The notes: a model not told the origin generated them from the sequence alone. A DNA stretch of 64,000 bases from Diogma glabrata (GCA_963693315.1 OY856188.1:198876127-198940126), one strand, 5' to 3'; shown: positions 45,490 to 57,000, numbered from the stretch's first letter. Numbers and translations are program-made.

Positions 45490-45740
45490 TGTTGTTTTTT
45501 TCATATTCTCATATAAACAAGTGTTGTGTTATAGAAGTTATAATATGTGTCATAACAACACATAGATACCTTTTATGACCTTGGTCTCACAACAACATGC
45601 GTTCTGAGGTGTTGATGAATGCTTTTCTTAAACCTTTGGATTTAACACCCCCGAGACTATTGATTCGAGCAAAGGTCAAATCATTCCATTTGTACGATGT
45701 AATGAAGATAAGATGCAGAGATCATCATTCTACTGTTATT
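45490..45740 (-). pseudogene. 3'-end fragment of the 46-kb LINE family
   Basis: Minus strand. The last ~60 codons (NGMI.TFARINS-like, then FKKSIHQHL) and 3' UTR with GTTGTTATGACACATATTAT and ACACAACAC. No poly(A). Strongly 5'-truncated. Confidence 0.7.
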
Positions 45741-46157
45741 AAATTTCAATAAATGAAACGATTCTGTAAGAATTGCAGCACTTCCCTTCACTTAAACCAG
45801 TACGGCCCGAACAGGAACTAAAACCATTTTCTTACATTGTCACATTAGAATCACATTGTTTAACCCATACTGTATAATGAACACTGGACCTGCTAGTGAG
45901 TCACTAGCAAGAAACAATCGGATTACTGCGTGCCTGGAAGAGTTGTAATTCGACGAGCTTCAGTCATGTATGTTCGAACAGTAATATCCTCTAGTTCAGT
46001 ACAAATAATCAACTATGCACGCAAATGAGACTGTGTAAACGGAATTAAATAAGCAAAACAAAGAGCAGGGACTCTACCAACCCCAAAAACCTAAGAAACC
46101 GAGGTTATCACACCAACACCAATTCAACTGCAATTTTTTTTTTTTTTTTTTTTTTTT

Positions 46158-46217
46158 AATAAAATGTGTTGTGTAATAGGGTTTAGAATATGTGTCACAA
46201 CAACACATAAATACCTT
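46158..46217 (-). promoter_or_regulatory. LINE 3' UTR stem-loop
   Basis: Minus strand: TGTGTTGT ... ACAACACA can pair, with about 26 nt between; TGTGACACA inside may form a small second hairpin. It lies just before the poly(A). The same block occurs at 59325-59373 and 62130-62178 and, altered, at 45495-45550. Probably the RNA site read by the LINE RT; this is inferred from position and conservation. Confidence 0.5.
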
Positions 46218-49200
46218 TTAAGACCTAGGTCTAGACCTGGGTCCCACAACAACTGGCGTTCTGAGGTGTAGATTAACGCTTTTTTTAAACATCTGTGGGT
46301 TGAAGCCACCTGAGATTAAGTGTTCCGGCAAACCATTCCATTTGTACGCAGTTCGGACAAAGAAGTCTCTCTGCGATCTGCCAGTATGACAGCGCGGGAT
46401 CTTTACCGTTTCACTGGTTGCGGCAGCCGATTGCCGAGTGGAACGGGGGTAAGAATAAGTTTGAGGGATGATGCCGCTGATTTCATCTGAGCACTGCTGA
46501 TGACGATATTTGTAAAAAACAACGAGGTCAGCAACAGTGCGACGATGTTGTAGGGAATCAAGTTTTGATGTCAAAGTTCGATCACCTACAATTCGTATAG
46601 CTCGCTTTTGAACAGAGTCCAAGAGGGCCAAGATGGAAACAGAGGCAGCACCCCAAACTTGACAGCAGTACTCCATACAGGGACGAATATAGGACTTATA
46701 AACATGGAGCAATTGGTATGAAGTGAAAATTTTTTTGCATCTATTTAGGAGGCCGAGTTTTTTGGACGCGCTTTTTGCCATCGCCATTACATGATCGTTC
46801 CAGAGTAGGTCATTTGAAACTGTGACACCCAATAAACGAATGTTTTTACATTCACCTATTGGTTCATCACACATACTAAATAAAATATCTTTGGGGAACT
46901 CGGTCTTTGATCTGGAAACAATCAACAGCTGTGTTTTGGTGGAGTTGAAATTGACAAGGTTTTGGTCACCCCAGTCGGCGACTTTATTCAGGTCTTTGTT
47001 CACGTTTATGGCAGCGTCTCTCCGGGCAGGATTAATTCGTTCGTGCATTTTACCTTTTGAAGGAAGGGGCTCGAACGACTTGTGCAGAGTACTATCATCT
47101 GCAAAACTATTTATTGGGTTGCTGGTGATTTTCAACAATTCGTTGATATAAATCAAAAATAGGGTTGGGGACAATACTGAGCCTTGGGGTACACCAGCGT
47201 TAATTAGTTTAGACTCAGAAGAATATCCGTCTAAGGTTACCGAAATGTATCGGTCGGATAGAAAATTTTGAATCAGCTTCACAACATTGGGATGAAAACC
47301 GTACGCAACGAGCTTGTTGATTAAGTTGGCATGCCAGACTCGATCGAATGCCTTGGAGATGTCTAAAGCGATAACGTATGTTTCACCACCTTTATCAAGT
47401 ATGCTGTTCCAACAATGCGCTACATAGTTTAATAGATCGGTAGTTGATCTTTTGTTTCGAAAACCGTATTGGCTGTCGGATATTAAATGATTTTCTTCCA
47501 GAAATTTTGAAATATGTGTATTAATATAATGCTCATAGACTTTGGATAGGACCGATAGTAAAGCTATTGGCCTATAATTTGAGATATCGGATTTTGGTCC
47601 CTTTTTGGGGACGGGCTGGACATTTGCCAACTTCCAGCACGAGGGAAATATACCAGATTTGTAGGATTGGTAGAATATTTTAGTTAAAGTTGGTGCAAGT
47701 TCTTTGGAAAAGGTTTTTAAAATAATGGGTGGAATATTGTCCATTCCTGATGCTTTGTTGATGTTTAACCCCTTTAAAAGTTTAGCGACTATTTTGGGTT
47801 TGAAGTGAAGTTCATTCATATTAACTCCTGAAGACTGGATTTGGAGTATTTCTTTAGGAGTTTCCAAAACAGTGGAGTTCAGAGCAAAGCGTTCAGCGAA
47901 CAAGTTAGCTTTTCTTGCGGGATCATTGACGATTAAATCACCATCAATAATAGGGGGAATAGAAAATTTTGTACCAGAATTTAAAGAATTAATGGCACTG
48001 TAGAAACTCTTGTCAGAAACAGACATAGACGTAAGTTTTGAGGCTTTCGCTCTGTCAATTTCGGACTTTTCGTTTGAGATAATCTGATTAGATTTTTTGT
48101 TGGCCTTTAGATATTGGGATCGATTAGTGGGAGTTTTGTTATGAATCCAAATATTAAATGATCTACGTTTGTTTCTAAGTGCCGTTTTGGCAGCTTTCGA
48201 ATACAAGTATTTTTGTTTGGGTTTTACTATGGAGAAAGGGACAAATTTATTGATAGCAAATTGGATGGTTTCTGTAAAGTTTTGAGCAGAAACATTTACA
48301 TTGTCAGTGTAAAAACAATGACGGTCGAAAGGGAAACCATGGAAAAAATTTTGAAGACCACTCTTATCCATTTTTGAGTAGTGAAATATTTTACGGGGTT
48401 TGGGAGCTGTAGTTTTAAGTAAATCAGTTTTGATAACTGATGAGATTAAATAATGATTAGAATTTCCAATACTACCTTTCGCAACATCGACACTCGTAAT
48501 ATCTGGCATTGTGGTAAGATAGAGATCTAGTAGAAAACTATTATCACCACCATTACGGGGAGTGAAAGTCGGGCTTTTAACAATTTGGAATAGGCCCTGA
48601 GACGCGGCAAAAATTTCTGCCAGTTTTCCACTATTGTCAACATCGTCGGTCGATTTGGAGAACTCCAACCATGATTTGTTGTGGACGTTGAAGTCACCGG
48701 TAACGATAACTTCACAATTAGGGGACTTTGCTCTAATCTCGTCCATAATTTTTGTCAGTATATTAAAAAAGTTTGGGTTACGTTTGTTGGGGGACCGGTA
48801 TAAAGCTATTGTGAAAAAAGTCATTTCTGGAAGACAAATCTTTAAAACCATTGTATTGAAGCCGTCACCGTGTAGTTCAAAATTTGGAAAGCGCGTGTAC
48901 GCAACACTCTCATGAATGAATGCGCATACGCCCTGATGGAGTTTGAAAGCTGATTCGAGCCTATATTTGGAATTAAGCGATTCTATAAAGAGAAAATTTT
49001 CAGAAACTTGTGTTTCTGTAAGGAATAGAATGTTCGGTTTGTCGTGCTCAAGATGATGTTGCACGTGGTCATGGTTAGCGTTCAATCCGCAGATGTTTTG
49101 AACATGTATTTTAAAATTTTTTGTTGATTCATATATGTTTTGTCCCTGCAAATTCCGTGGACATGCCGCTTTACGGGCGGGTGGATTGCGCAAATTTGCT

Positions 49201-49241
49201 TTACCACTTGCAGACTTATTTTTTTTCGGTTGTACTGCCAT
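46218..49241 (-). CDS. LINE ORF2: endonuclease-reverse transcriptase
   Basis: 1007 codons, ATG at 49241, no stop. A basic N-terminus (~1-35) precedes the apurinic-type endonuclease: VQNICGLNANHDHV, LFLTETQVSE, IVTGDFNVHNKSW, and the last motif SNHYLISSV, where most families have SDH. RT motifs: KASGMDNIPPIILK, NYRPIALLSVLSKVYEH, DSQYGFRNKRSTTDLL, ALDISKAFDRVWH, GVPQGSVLSPTLFLIYINEL, catalytic FADDSTLH (Phe instead of the common Tyr), STKTQLLIVSRSK, and LGVTVSNDLLWNDHV. The C-terminal region has YIRPCMEYCCQVWG and QKRAIRIVGD. Jockey/CR1 superfamily; clade not assigned. Coding capacity looks complete apart from the SNH variant. Confidence 0.92.
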   Translation of the reverse strand: MAVQPKKNKSASGKANLRNPPARKAACPRNLQGQNIYESTKNFKIHVQNICGLNANHDHVQHHLEHDKPNILFLTETQVSENFLFIESLNSKYRLESAFKLHQGVCAFIHESVAYTRFPNFELHGDGFNTMVLKICLPEMTFFTIALYRSPNKRNPNFFNILTKIMDEIRAKSPNCEVIVTGDFNVHNKSWLEFSKSTDDVDNSGKLAEIFAASQGLFQIVKSPTFTPRNGGDNSFLLDLYLTTMPDITSVDVAKGSIGNSNHYLISSVIKTDLLKTTAPKPRKIFHYSKMDKSGLQNFFHGFPFDRHCFYTDNVNVSAQNFTETIQFAINKFVPFSIVKPKQKYLYSKAAKTALRNKRRSFNIWIHNKTPTNRSQYLKANKKSNQIISNEKSEIDRAKASKLTSMSVSDKSFYSAINSLNSGTKFSIPPIIDGDLIVNDPARKANLFAERFALNSTVLETPKEILQIQSSGVNMNELHFKPKIVAKLLKGLNINKASGMDNIPPIILKTFSKELAPTLTKIFYQSYKSGIFPSCWKLANVQPVPKKGPKSDISNYRPIALLSVLSKVYEHYINTHISKFLEENHLISDSQYGFRNKRSTTDLLNYVAHCWNSILDKGGETYVIALDISKAFDRVWHANLINKLVAYGFHPNVVKLIQNFLSDRYISVTLDGYSSESKLINAGVPQGSVLSPTLFLIYINELLKITSNPINSFADDSTLHKSFEPLPSKGKMHERINPARRDAAINVNKDLNKVADWGDQNLVNFNSTKTQLLIVSRSKTEFPKDILFSMCDEPIGECKNIRLLGVTVSNDLLWNDHVMAMAKSASKKLGLLNRCKKIFTSYQLLHVYKSYIRPCMEYCCQVWGAASVSILALLDSVQKRAIRIVGDRTLTSKLDSLQHRRTVADLVVFYKYRHQQCSDEISGIIPQTYSYPRSTRQSAAATSETVKIPRCHTGRSQRDFFVRTAYKWNGLPEHLISGGFNPQMFKKSVNLHLRTPVVVGPRSRPRS

Positions 49242-49732
49242 ATATATATCAAAATGTTTATTTTATTTTTTTGTGTTTTATTTTAAAATGCATAACTAAG
49301 TAAAAAATCCTATCATACTACAAAATATGACATATGCCAATATTTCATGATAAGATGAAGAAATAATAACAAAATAATAAGTGAAAAACAAATTGTGAGA
49401 AATTTGCAGAAAACAAAACAAAACTAAATGCCAATAATCCAGCTGATGCAGCGCACCCCAGACGCACCGCCCACCACCTTAATTGAGGCACAAAGCCCAC
49501 ACATAACTACGTGTTGGATCGATTCCTCGGAAGAGCTAATGAGCGGTACCGCTACGGAACGCTGCCCAGCTAAGACTGGAAGTGCTGCCGTTAACTAATT
49601 AAAGTTCGTCCGCCAGCACCCTAAGATATCATCTTGGCTAATGACATCTCCTGCCATTGCCAGTGGTATGTGATATCTCACGCTAGCTCATATGTCAATG
49701 GCAGGGACTGGAGTACGCAGGGTACCCAGCCA
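49242..49732. other. LINE 5' flank and a GC-richer segment
   Basis: 49242-49430 is AT-rich. 49440-49732 is clearly GC-richer than its surroundings, with no ORF; it may be the 5' UTR or an ORF1 remnant of the LINE, or another old repeat. It ends at the TIR of the next element. Confidence 0.35.
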
Positions 49733-50448
49733 GCACACTTAGTGAAATTTAGGTGAACCATTTTGGGATTTGGATAAATTTAAGTAAAAGTTTGGTTAAA
49801 TATGTGGAAAAAGGTAATAGATGACTGTTTCTGCTAATTAGTGTACATGTATTTCTAGTCGAAAATTATAGTTAATATGTTTTTGGTGTTAAAAAATAAG
49901 TTAATAGGTAAATTTAACATATTAAGTATACAAGTTTAAGTAAAAAAAATCATGTAATACAGATAGTACATGTATTTCATGTATTAAGTGACAATTTAAG
50001 TTACAAAAGTGTATCTAATACATGTATTTAACTTATTACCTGTTGTTTAGCTAGCGGTAATTTAGCTGACATTGCAACAGTTATTTCATGAAATAAGTTA
50101 AATATCCTAAAATTAACATAACTACGGAACATTGGAACTTAAAAAAAATTCTCAGACTGCTGTTAAGTTAAATAGGTCGAGTTTTACATGTAATATTGCA
50201 TTTAATTTGGTTTAGTGAACGAATGTTAACTAAATTTTTGCTGTCTTTTTCATATAATACATATAATAAGTATAAAGATAGAGATTTATAAAGATTTATA
50301 GCAAATAAAGATTTATAGCAAATAAAGATTTATAGCAAATCTCGTTTTCCGATGACAATTATTATTAGTGCGCAGTATATTGAACAAATCGCTCGGATAC
50401 AGTCTTAATTATATATTTCTCTCACTAACGTTGTTTTAAATAGTAAAA

Positions 50449-50901
50449 ATGCCCCTGAAAAAGAAAGTTAAGAAAAACGGTCGATACTACATAATGCGGC
50501 AGCAGAGAGCGGCCAAATTCGAAGCACGATTTGATGCATCAAATGTGTCAAGGGATGCAGAAATGGATCGGCCACCACCACAACAACTGAATGCCATTTT
50601 TGAAAATAATTTGCCAGCAGAAAATGCTATGATCGAAAATACCATCCCCGTTAGTGTTACTTGTGATGAAAATGTAGAGTGTGACGATGATATGCCAGAT
50701 GATTGTACATCGCAAGTTGGTGAAACTGCTGAATTTTTGTTATCAGAAGCAGATATTGCTGAGGAATTGATGCGCGAACACCTGGAATATGAGCATAACG
50801 CTCAAACTAAAATAGATCTGTTGAACGAACTAAGGCAATGGGCTTTGCAAAATAAAATTTCATTAACAGCGTTGTTATATTTTTTTTTAAAAGAATATTA
50901 A
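50449..50901 (+). CDS. Unrecognised 150-codon protein in a TIR element
   Basis: Starts MPLKKKVKKNGRYYIMRQQR, a strongly basic, nuclear-localisation-like N-terminus. An acidic middle follows (CDENVECDDDMPDD). The C-terminus is LLNELRQWALQNKISLTAL then LYFFLKEY. The LR.WA...(I).(L/H).A(L) pattern resembles the N-terminal helical segment seen in several transposon-encoded insect proteins, which normally continues into LL..L; here it ends abruptly 35 bp before the Penelope-derived repeat begins, so it may be a truncated first exon. ATG context is AAAAATG, with an AT-rich upstream region. Function unknown. Confidence 0.5.
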   Translation: MPLKKKVKKNGRYYIMRQQRAAKFEARFDASNVSRDAEMDRPPPQQLNAIFENNLPAENAMIENTIPVSVTCDENVECDDDMPDDCTSQVGETAEFLLSEADIAEELMREHLEYEHNAQTKIDLLNELRQWALQNKISLTALLYFFLKEY

Positions 50902-50936
50902 ATTAAAAATATCACATTTATCGTGACTCAGTTTGA

Positions 50937-51272
50937 AATGAATCATCTTTAGAGGAGCTTTTAAAACAGTTTATTGAGGAATTTAACATTTATTTATTAT
51001 TCTTTTTTTATTATTTTTTATTTTTTATTATTTACGAATTTCGAAAGCTATGCTTTCATCACCTGAAGTATATAAAAAATAAATTTTAAAGTAAGATACA
51101 ATGGAATGAATCATCTTTAGAGGAGCTTTTAAAACAGTTTATTGAGGAATTTAACATTTATTTATTATTCTTTTTTTATTATTTTTTATTTTTTATTATT
51201 TACGAATTTCGAAAGCTATGCTTTCATCACCTGAAGTATATAAAAAATAAATTTTAAAGTAAGATACATTCC
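50937..51272. repeat. 168-bp tandem duplication (pseudo-LTR-like)
   Basis: Two nearly identical 168-bp units, beginning AATGAATCATCTTTAGAGG at 50937 and 51105. Each includes ACGAATTTCGAAAGC(TAT)GCTTTCATCACCTG, a hairpin-forming block. A shortened inverse of that block (GCTTTCGAAAT) occurs near 52850. Confidence 0.93.
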
Positions 51273-52197
51273 ATTATATACATATCGATGGTTTAATAAA
51301 ACCCCATTTCAAAAAATTAAAAATCTAACTACTGAAAAATATAAAGCAAAAAGAACGGATCTAATAAAACAATAAAATAATTAAACCATTAGAGAAAATT
51401 AAAAAAAATAAAAAAATAAAAATGAATTTGACAAAAGAAGTGAACCTAAATAATAACAGTTTTATGGGGTGTCCCAAATGGGTAGATATCCTTCAGTCAT
51501 AAATATAGTTTAGGTGATTTATTTATTATATCGTCGCTTTAATAATGAAATAACGTATGCCATTTATACGTTGTTATTATATAATGGGTGACCTGCATTC
51601 CTCATAAGGATCTCTATAGAGTGGTGTTTTAACATTTTCCAATTATTTTATAACTGGGGGTGAATATTTATATATTGATAATTAACGTACATGCAAATTT
51701 GAATTTGGTTAAATATTGAAACAGCGTAAATGCATGTACGATATTTCAATTCCTACAGAATAATAACTTGGGCAAAATCAGTGTCGTATATTTTACATAC
51801 ATTACGATCGCCACACGAAATGGTAAATATAAAATTTTGTATAAGCATCATTCGTGATTATATGATGGGCCGGTTCATATAAATAAAAAATTGTAAGAAT
51901 ATCATGCGTTATTTCAATAATAATCAGTTTTAGGCTTAACCGTAATCGAGAAATATGAAATAACGTATAAGGTACCTGATTGACTTTTCACCTCTTTTTA
52001 GGTAGAAAAGCCAGCAGGTTCCAATGTGAAATTTTAATATGCTGTGGGGAAATTAATCAAGAGTAATTGGTAGAAATTTTTTTCCAATATATTTATTCAT
52101 TCAATAGTGCTGCCGAGTTTACGAAAATCAGAAAATCGAAAAATCTTTAAACCCAATTGTCTCAAAACTACACTTTTGCGAATACGTTGTATCATTA

Positions 52198-52623
52198 TTA
52201 AAGCGACGATATGTTGTTCGGCGGTCTTTTAATTATTAGGTTAAATAAATTAGATTTTATGTTTCCTTCTTTATTGTTCATCAGGATACCGGGGTTTAAT
52301 TGATTTTCTTTTTCAATGAAAAAAAATTCGTACGCTTCTGGGTGTTTTAGATTATTAATCTCTTTTATAAGCTCTAAATTTGATGGTGACCTGTTGTTGA
52401 GTGGCACATGAGCGGCAACGCTAGAATTCTCAGCCCTTTTGTATTTTATTTCTGTAAGGTGTTCTTTCTGGCGTTGTCCTATTTTGCGTTGAGAAAGACC
52501 TACATAAAATTTTTCACAGTCGTTGTAGGATATTTTATAAATACCTGGTTTCTCATTTGGCTCAGTTTTGATTTTTGGTTTATAGCACACACCACGGACA
52601 CAAACCTTACACACCACGGACAC
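52198..52623 (-). pseudogene. Penelope-type GIY-YIG endonuclease fragment
   Basis: About 141 codons on the minus strand, no ATG at its upstream end. CKVCVRGVCYKP precedes the nuclease: PGIYKISYNDCEKFYVGLSQ (GIY ... YVG in place of YIG), RKIGQRQKEHLTEI with the catalytic Arg region, and SSVAAHVPLNNRSP. Then EFFFIEKEN..LNPGILMN at the end carries the conserved Glu and Asn region. GIY-YIG joined to an RT is the hallmark of Penelope-like retroelements; here only the nuclease end remains because the upstream part is replaced by the inverted repeat. Confidence 0.8.
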
Positions 52624-54030
52624 ACAATAAAACTGTTATTATTTCGGTTTACTTCTTTTGTCAAATTCATTTTTATTTTTTGTAATTTTCTCTAATGGTT
52701 TGATTGTTTTATTAGATTTATTCATTTTGCTTTATATTTTATATTTTTCTGTAGTTAGATTATTAATTTTTAAAATGGGTTTTTATTAAACCACCGGTAT
52801 ATAATGGAAATATGGAATGTATCTTACTTTACAATTTAGCTTTCGAAATCCGTATACATATAGTAAAAAATAATAAAACTCAGGAAACAAGAATAAGGTG
52901 CTTTTTCAATCATTTTTTAAAATAATTTGTTTCTTATAATATTATTTTTTAGCTTTTTTTATAGTAGAATGACAGCCCGATAATAAAGTATGGTTAAAGA
53001 AAAATGGATGGTTCAATTTCATGTAATTCTCATGAAAAAAACATGTAATAACTACAATATCTGACTTTGGTACAGTAAAATTACATATAATTTGCACTTG
53101 CCTAGAATTGTATTCAGCTGTTACATGAAATATACATGAATTTACTCTGCCAAATTCAGGTATTGTAGCTGTTAAATGTATTCTAGATAAGAATTATATG
53201 ATCAATTTTCCACTTAATAGCTAGATAATTTACATGTATTAAATAAAATACGTGAAAAAATTTAGGATAAATTTAAGTTATTTCATGAAACACCTGATAA
53301 AAATTAACTTAAATAACAGGTAAATAATTTAATGGCTAGGAGTTATGGATACGATATTATCTATCTCCCAAACTAATGCATTTAAGGACAAAATAGGTTT
53401 TTATGACAATTTCAAAACTGACTTCAAATAAACATTTTTATACATACTTTGGAGCGTATTTTTGAATGGATTTAAATGTTCATGTATAAAGAAAGGTTCG
53501 ATCTTGTTTATACATAAAACAAAAACAGGAAAAAATAATGAGAACAACCCTTAAAAATACAATTAAATATTTATTTTTTTTTAAACTGATTACTTTGATT
53601 TTCAATTTTCTTTTCGGTATTCGATAAAAAACATTAATTATTGAAAATATAAAATTAGTTTGTATACTATAAAATAACCTTATGTGATCATTAGGGGAGA
53701 ATTTCGGAGCATACATTTTGTGGTTTGCATGTGTAACAAACAAGCTAAATTTAACTAATAATTAGCTAAAATATAACATAACATTTGCACTTATTTAACT
53801 TAAAATTTGGTTAAATTATAGTTAAACTTAATCACATATTAGCCAGCATATTACATAAAAATTACATGAAAATTTAACCAATATTTTTATGGAAAAAGTA
53901 CGACACTTAGGTTAAATTTAACCTTTTATTATACATAAATTTAGGTTAAATGAGAATGTTCACTAAAATTTTGTACAGATAATATCAAACTATATTCAGG
54001 CTAAAATCCACCTATTGTGCTAGCTGGGTA

Positions 54031-57000
54031 GTCAGACCCGTAGATCAACATTGATCATAATCGATCAAAATCGATCCTTCCTGCGGAGGGATTATTACTT
54101 TTAAAAATATTATTTGAATGTTTCACTCATCCCATGATTTTTCCGGATCCAACTCTTCATTCCTTCGAAAACCTAATCAGCAGATCATCTTCACCAACTT
54201 AAGCATACGATGAATGTATTAAAAATATATTAATGATGTAATAAAAATGGCTGTCGGCAATTATTTAATTTATTGGTAATATATTAACGTAATAAGTAAT
54301 AAGATTGCTGAATTTATTAGAAATATAAAAACTGATGTACCAAAAACGAATGTTGGCAATTATTCAAGTTGTTGGTAATATATTAAATAATGTAATAAAA
54401 TGGTTGAATTTGCTAGAAATATAATAACTGATGGCCCGTTATACTTAAAAAAAGAAGAATGACGACGACGAGTTTTATTTTTTTCAATGTAATAACCTTA
54501 AATAAAAGAACGTTTGTGTACCAGAGTACACATGTAAGAAGTGAAACTTTTATGACATATCATTGGAAGAAATTAATTTGGAAAATATTTTCACAATTAA
54601 CATTTTCAGATTAAACTTTATGAATGTTTATGCTTCTTTAAATTTTGCCCACGGTAAAAAATTACATTGTAAAGTAATTATATTTAAATTCAACTCATAC
54701 CACAAAACGTACTACTAATTTAACCACCAACATAATTTTCTTTGTTTATGTTTAAAGCCGCTTTAAGTCCTGACCAATATAAAAACTTTTAAATCTTTTC
54801 CTTTTATTTTATTTTAAAAATCAATTCTGATAAGATATTTCTTACCAACCAACCATAATGTCAATCGTCAACAACAAATCTTAAAACAAATATAAATTCT
54901 TTTTGCTTTTTACATATGTAACCGTAAAAACAAACCACAAAAATCAATAGAAAATAAAGCTTTTATCTTTCATAATATTCATTACCTTATCTTGAAAACA
55001 AAAAAACTCTTATTTTTAATTTTGTTATTTATAACAAAAAAAATAAAAATAAAATTACCAAAAACAAAATTAAAATACAAAAAAACAACATGGCGCGTAA
55101 CTAAAAATCGTGACGATCGAATTTTTCGAAATCGAAATTTTTTAATTTAACACTGCTATAAAATTTCTCTCATACGCCGATAAAGAAGTTTCACTTAAAA
55201 AACCACTACGTGTTTATCCAAATTATCTAAAATAATTACATGCAGAATCATAGGTTTAACTGTATATTGAATTTTGTTTGAAGTCTTGTTTTTCTTGTGG
55301 AAATTCTACTTTTAATAGATCAAAACACACAAAAATTTAGGGGCACGAACACAACACAGTTTTATTTTAATTTTTGTTGTTTACAATTTAAATTTAACTA
55401 CGTTAAATTTCGTTAATAAATTTGACTATTTGAAATTCTTGAAATTTATCTGATTTATTTACATATCACTACACTTCGTTAAATTATTCTAATTTTAACT
55501 ATAACTTTGAAAAACATATACATATTTTCTATTAAATTTTTAATTAATTACAACTTTAATCGTTGAGTATGTTCACGAACTGTTCCACAATTACCAAAAA
55601 TCCAAGAAAAAAAATTCATGAACCAGCAGCAATGAGGAGCAAATCAAAAAAATATATCATTCCGGACCGGGCGAAGAGAAAATATGAATAAAAAAGACGA
55701 TCAGTTGTGTTGAATGTGTTGATTCACGTAGATACAAATTGTTTAGACAAATGAACTTTTACAGGTTTAAAACAGCTTCTCGTAACAAATGGTCACAATT
55801 GGTCTAGATAATCCCAGGTAATTTTTGAGTTAATGTAACTTCCAAGATGTTTTTAAAATTGGAATTTGTGCCATCATCTGATATTTTTTAAAGATATTAC
55901 AATGACTTCCAATAGTTTTGGCAAATAGTGGCATCAGTCACGTCGGTAAACATTGATTTGTACGGACTACTGGCAAAAGTGAAAAAAAACTTTAATTTTT
56001 TTTTTTATTTTTGAAAAATTTGATTTTACAAAAATTTTTCTGCAATCCATACAATTGTCGATCAATAAAGTTTCGAGCACTACGAAAATTTTTTGTATGG
56101 ATTTTTTGTATTAATTATATGGATCGCAAAAAAAAATTTTCATAAATTGCACCATGGTGTGTTTGATTCAGTCCTTATTATTCATGTATCCAATCGGATT
56201 GATGTTATTTCACAACTAATTCATTTAATTTAATTTAATTTTGATTTGAAAAAGTTTGAATTTGATTCATCTCTTTTCATGAGTTTAAAATTGACAACTT
56301 TAATGATCAAAATAAATATGCTTTTGGAATAGCTTGATATAAAACTATTTTTTTCTTTAAAGTATACTATTTCTAGAGATGAATGAACCCAGAAAGTTTT
56401 TTGCTTTATTTCGAAAATTGAAATTATAAGGAATTTTTAGGTAAAAAAGGTCTGATTTTTAAAATTTATTTAAAAATTTTAAAATAGAGAAACGACGACT
56501 GGCTCTTAAAGAGGAAGTCTTAAACTTTATTTTCGTGAAATATTTGAGTCGATACGTCAAAAAGAACGCAAATGGTAATTGGTAACTGTTTTTTGTGTGG
56601 GGTCAATTGGACCCAGTGTGACCACAACGTTATATTTTGTAGGTGTAACCACTACGGGTTAAAACACAATGCGCTGTTCGTTTGTCCGTTTTTTCTGCAC
56701 CAGTGCAATAAATTTATTTTCGATATCGCTTCTATCATTGTGCTCATACCAACCTGTTCTTTGTTGTCATTGGTCTATGGATTCATTTGATTGGATCCGA
56801 CGAATTGTTTAGAGATCCTCTGTGATTAAATGAAGGCTAGTTCTTACCTCTGCTTTTGCTGCGGTAAAATGTCGACAAATTAAATTGTTCTGAATTTTTA
56901 TTTGAATAGATAAATATACAAAAAGATAAGGTTTAAAAAAAATTACCAAAAAATTTAACTTTGGAAAATGGAAACTAGTTGAAACTTATATTGAGTTTGG

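Larger units (their letters stand above)
46136..49241 (-). mobile_element. LINE with intact ORF2 and 24-nt poly(A)
   Basis: Minus-strand non-LTR retrotransposon. The 3' end is a run of 24 A (plus T, 46134-46157) preceded by a short 3' UTR; ORF2 is uninterrupted. No ORF1 was recognised upstream (to 49733), so the copy may be 5'-truncated or the family lacks ORF1. Truncated relatives are at 41.5, 45.5, 58.2 and 60.6 kb; that at 58.2 kb is very similar, so the family has been active fairly recently. Confidence 0.85.
50930..52870 (-). mobile_element. Penelope-like element remnant with inverted flanks
   Basis: A GIY-YIG endonuclease frame (52198-52623, minus) is flanked by ~205-bp inverted repeats (51255-51460 and 52624-52830), and the left part contains a 168-bp tandem duplication (50937-51104, 51105-51272). 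Tandem partial copies and inverted terminal pieces are typical of Penelope-like insertions. The RT domain is missing. Inserted inside the 49.7-54.0-kb TIR element. Confidence 0.75.
49733..54030. mobile_element. 4.3-kb DNA element with TACCCAGC(T/C)AGCACA ends
   Basis: The ends TACCCAGCCAGCACA (49733-49747) and TGTGCTAGCTGGGTA (54016-54030) are inverses with one mismatch. Both ~500-bp subterminal regions are rich in GGTTAAAT, ACATGTA and CATGTAAT motifs. It contains a 150-codon ORF near the left end and a Penelope-like insertion (about 50930-52870), so the original size was ~2.4 kb. A TA target cannot be separated from the TA tips; no longer duplication was seen. Superfamily unknown. Confidence 0.65.

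Noticed and set aside
45242..45565. 107-codon plus-strand ORF starting MFISPENYLQLKPN
   Set aside because: Its end runs antisense into a LINE 3' fragment, composition is AT-driven and no family or splice signal was recognised.
46822..47151. 109-codon plus-strand ORF, repeated on the opposite strand at 58388-58717 and in part at 61202-61462
   Set aside because: Exact antisense of the LINE RT in each copy; its conservation follows from the coding strand.
56572..56790. Cys/His-containing ORF (GNCFLCGVNWTQCDHNVIFC) resembling a zinc finger
   Set aside because: Spacing fits no known finger, no upstream or downstream exon was seen, and the surroundings are non-coding.
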